In this document: positions 61,695 through 64,000 of the stretch, piece by piece
Position numbering within the stretch: position 1 is the stretch's first letter
Layout of the letters: every line of letters starts with the position of its first letter
DNA from: Nematostella vectensis
Taxonomy: Eukaryota > Cnidaria > Anthozoa > Actiniaria > Edwardsiidae
DNA length: 64,000 bases
Direction: 5' to 3'
Assembly: GCF_932526225.1 (NCBI RefSeq)
Contig: NC_064036.1
Coordinates: 1,736,001 to 1,800,000, forward strand
The notes under the pieces: model-generated
The model's database searches: none
What the model was told of the DNA's origin: nothing
Seen by the model: only the letters and a program-made list of their open reading frames with translations
Made by a program: the position numbers and the translations under genes

Positions 61695-63030
61695 AGTTCA
61701 ACAGGTAGACATTCGCCGAATAGTCATGCGTTCAACTTTTCCTCCCGCTGACAATCCATTCTACAAAAGCTTAGATTTTAAAGTTTAAAAACTTTCTTTA
61801 GAAGGCAATTACTGTTCTGTCGTGGTAGATTTCGAAACCCCTGCTTTCTGAGTCCGTATATAGTCGTATAGAAGCTGGATTTTAGAAGTACTCAGTGGAA
61901 TTCGTGCCTTAGTAGGTGAAGTTTCTTGAAGAAAGAGAAGTGTTTAAAGGAATGTTCTCGACGTAAATCGCATAAATAATTGAGCGTTGTACCTCGTTCC
62001 ATTGGGATTAATCACCGAAGTGTGATCAAAGATACGAACAATTCAGCATCACATGACGGTCCGAGTTTAGTATTTTATTGCCTTATTTGGGCAAACTTCC
62101 CTCCGTACACTCAAAGGGACCTTGTCCATAATTACCGGTCCTCCTGTGGTATTACCGTAATATGGACCCGCGGAATAAGCATCTGCAGTATCTTGTTTGC
62201 TATTGTATTAAAGGACTTTATTTTTGCAATTTTTAAAGATCCGTTTCATATTTTGCAGTACACCCTTGTTTGTATTAAGATTCTCATTTTATTCGCAGTA
62301 GAATAATAAATTCACTTCTCATTTTCGATATTTCTTAAACTTCTATTTAATCCACTCTTTTTATACTTAGCATCTGCGGGAAAAATAAAATCAATATCGG
62401 CTACTTGCTTTTCTCACAATATTCCCACATTTTACTATAAGCTCCGATAGTTCTTTGATATTCCAGAAGTCAAAACGCAATGATATGCATTATTTGTAAG
62501 TTTAATATGTTTGTCTTTTATTCACCTCCATATTTAGTCAAGACTTCTAACTTTCGAATGCTTGACGCGATAGCAGCACCCTAGCGACGTATTATTTATT
62601 TCAAGTAATTGTCTATTCCTGGGGATTATCATTAGAATTAGCATGACATCAGCTGGCTACACACACAATTCAATATTGTTGTCACGGCGCAACCCGCAAC
62701 GAACTGTGTTGCCTATCTATCTAAAAACTGCGGCTTTTGGTTTATAAACCATGTAAGGATATAATTTCGTAATGAATTAAAGTCAAAGTATTGTATTTTT
62801 GTGCGTGAAGATTCTCGTATATTTTCAGCTAGCATTATTTATTGTTCATTAATAATAATTATGTCAGATCGTTAAGCAAGCCTCGCCATTCCGTGCGAGA
62901 CAGTCACGTCTACGTCACGAATTGTTTTAAGTGAGAATTGGGGGTTTAGCAGTGCCGTCCTGGTCACGCAAAGCACTTTTAATTATTCACGCGCCATTGT
63001 GATCAATCACCCATGTGTGTCCACGACACG

Positions 63031-63042
63031 GCCATAAATACC
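63031..63042 (+). promoter_or_regulatory. TATA-like / CArG-like box of the actin gene
   Basis: GCCATAAATACC, about 100 bp upstream of the actin ATG. It fits a TATA box and partly a CArG box (SRF sites are usual in actin promoters). The CArG match is imperfect. Confidence 0.45.
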
Positions 63043-63125
63043 ACACCTGTGCTCTCGAGTCATCACTCCACGAGCTCCAAGTGACGCTGCATCAAGTCTC
63101 CGCGTAGAAGTAAACTGAACATTAA

Positions 63126-63621
<496 letters not shown>

Positions 63622-64000
63622 GTAGGAACCCCGTTCTGGCCTTGCGTACCCTAAATAATCTCGTAGACATAATTTGCTAGTGTTTTCAACGTGTTAACAG
63701 ATCTGCAATCGATACTTTTTTTACATGAGACACGCCTCCAAAATTATGTTTGTTGAATGGTGTAAAGTTTACTTATAAGCTTTAAGAAAATATATCTCAA
63801 TTTCTCTTCCTGAAGATATTTTTCTACCATTTACCTATGCTGACATGCCCAATTGCATCAATTTTCAAACGGTTTAATCTTCATTGTATCGCATTATGTG
63901 GCTTTCTGCTTGCGAGTGTTGTCTGTAGTTTTATTTCGGAAATGCCGTATTCAAAATACATGGAAATGCACCCAGCAATTACAAGAACTCACATTGCTTC
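63622..64000 (+). other. Actin intron 2, no feature seen
   Basis: It begins with the donor GTAGGA after codon 121. No further actin exon is recognisable before the window ends. Confidence 0.75.

Noticed and set aside
61980-62306. 108-codon frame between the zinc-finger and actin genes
   Set aside because: AT-rich, no recognisable domain, no splice or promoter support.

Overview
The window is eukaryotic, animal nuclear DNA. It has intron-rich genes with GT-AG (and one probable GC-AG) splice sites, AATAAA signals, a cytoplasmic-type actin, a fukutin/LicD-type gene and an RT-bearing LINE. The gene set (USP39, cytosolic aconitase/IRP1, an EGF-repeat membrane protein, an intron-containing urease accessory gene, a RAG1 N-terminus-like transposon protein) and the high minisatellite load suggest a cnidarian, probably an anthozoan. 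This is an inference from gene content; the species cannot be fixed from the sequence alone.

Layout. 299-11984 (-): cytosolic aconitase/IRP1, 18 exons, 3' end outside the window, with a 3.6 kb array of 45-bp repeats in one intron. 13599-16793 (+): a type II membrane protein with eight EGF domains and a possible GPI tail. 18031-21681 (+): UreF, seven exons, complete. 22118-24693: a DNA transposon encoding a protein like the RAG1 N-terminal region. It interrupts the UreF 3' flank plus a 5'-truncated LINE (24698-25889). 25895-26600: decayed copy of a neighbouring gene segment, interrupted by a MITE. 26633-28071: a TSD-flanked element that has captured the last UreF exon and the start of the LINE, and that preserves the empty site of the RAG-like transposon. 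28128-28910 (-): partly resolved exons of a small membrane-protein gene. 30607-48160 (+): USP39, 21 exons, 501 aa, with a 9.1 kb array in one intron and two smaller arrays built on its own splice acceptors. 48985-52224 (-): type II membrane protein with a LicD/fukutin-type domain, three exons. 56337-60605 (+): single-exon C2H2 zinc-finger protein with about 40 fingers. 63132-63621 (+): first two coding exons of actin.

How the parts fit. The genes are unrelated housekeeping or membrane genes, not a pathway cluster. Two features unify the window. First, the interval between UreF and the small membrane gene is a stack of mobile elements whose order of events can be read: LINE insertion, then capture of UreF 3' end plus LINE by another element, then insertion of the RAG-like transposon with a GACG duplication. 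Second, tandem repeats fill roughly a fifth of the window, several of them begin at or include a splice site, and three arrays share a 45-bp period.

Exon boundaries were checked by hand for reading-frame phase: USP39, UreF, the LicD gene and the EGF gene close without remainder, and the IRP1 exons stay in frame to the window edge. Database searches were not possible; family calls rest on motif recognition.
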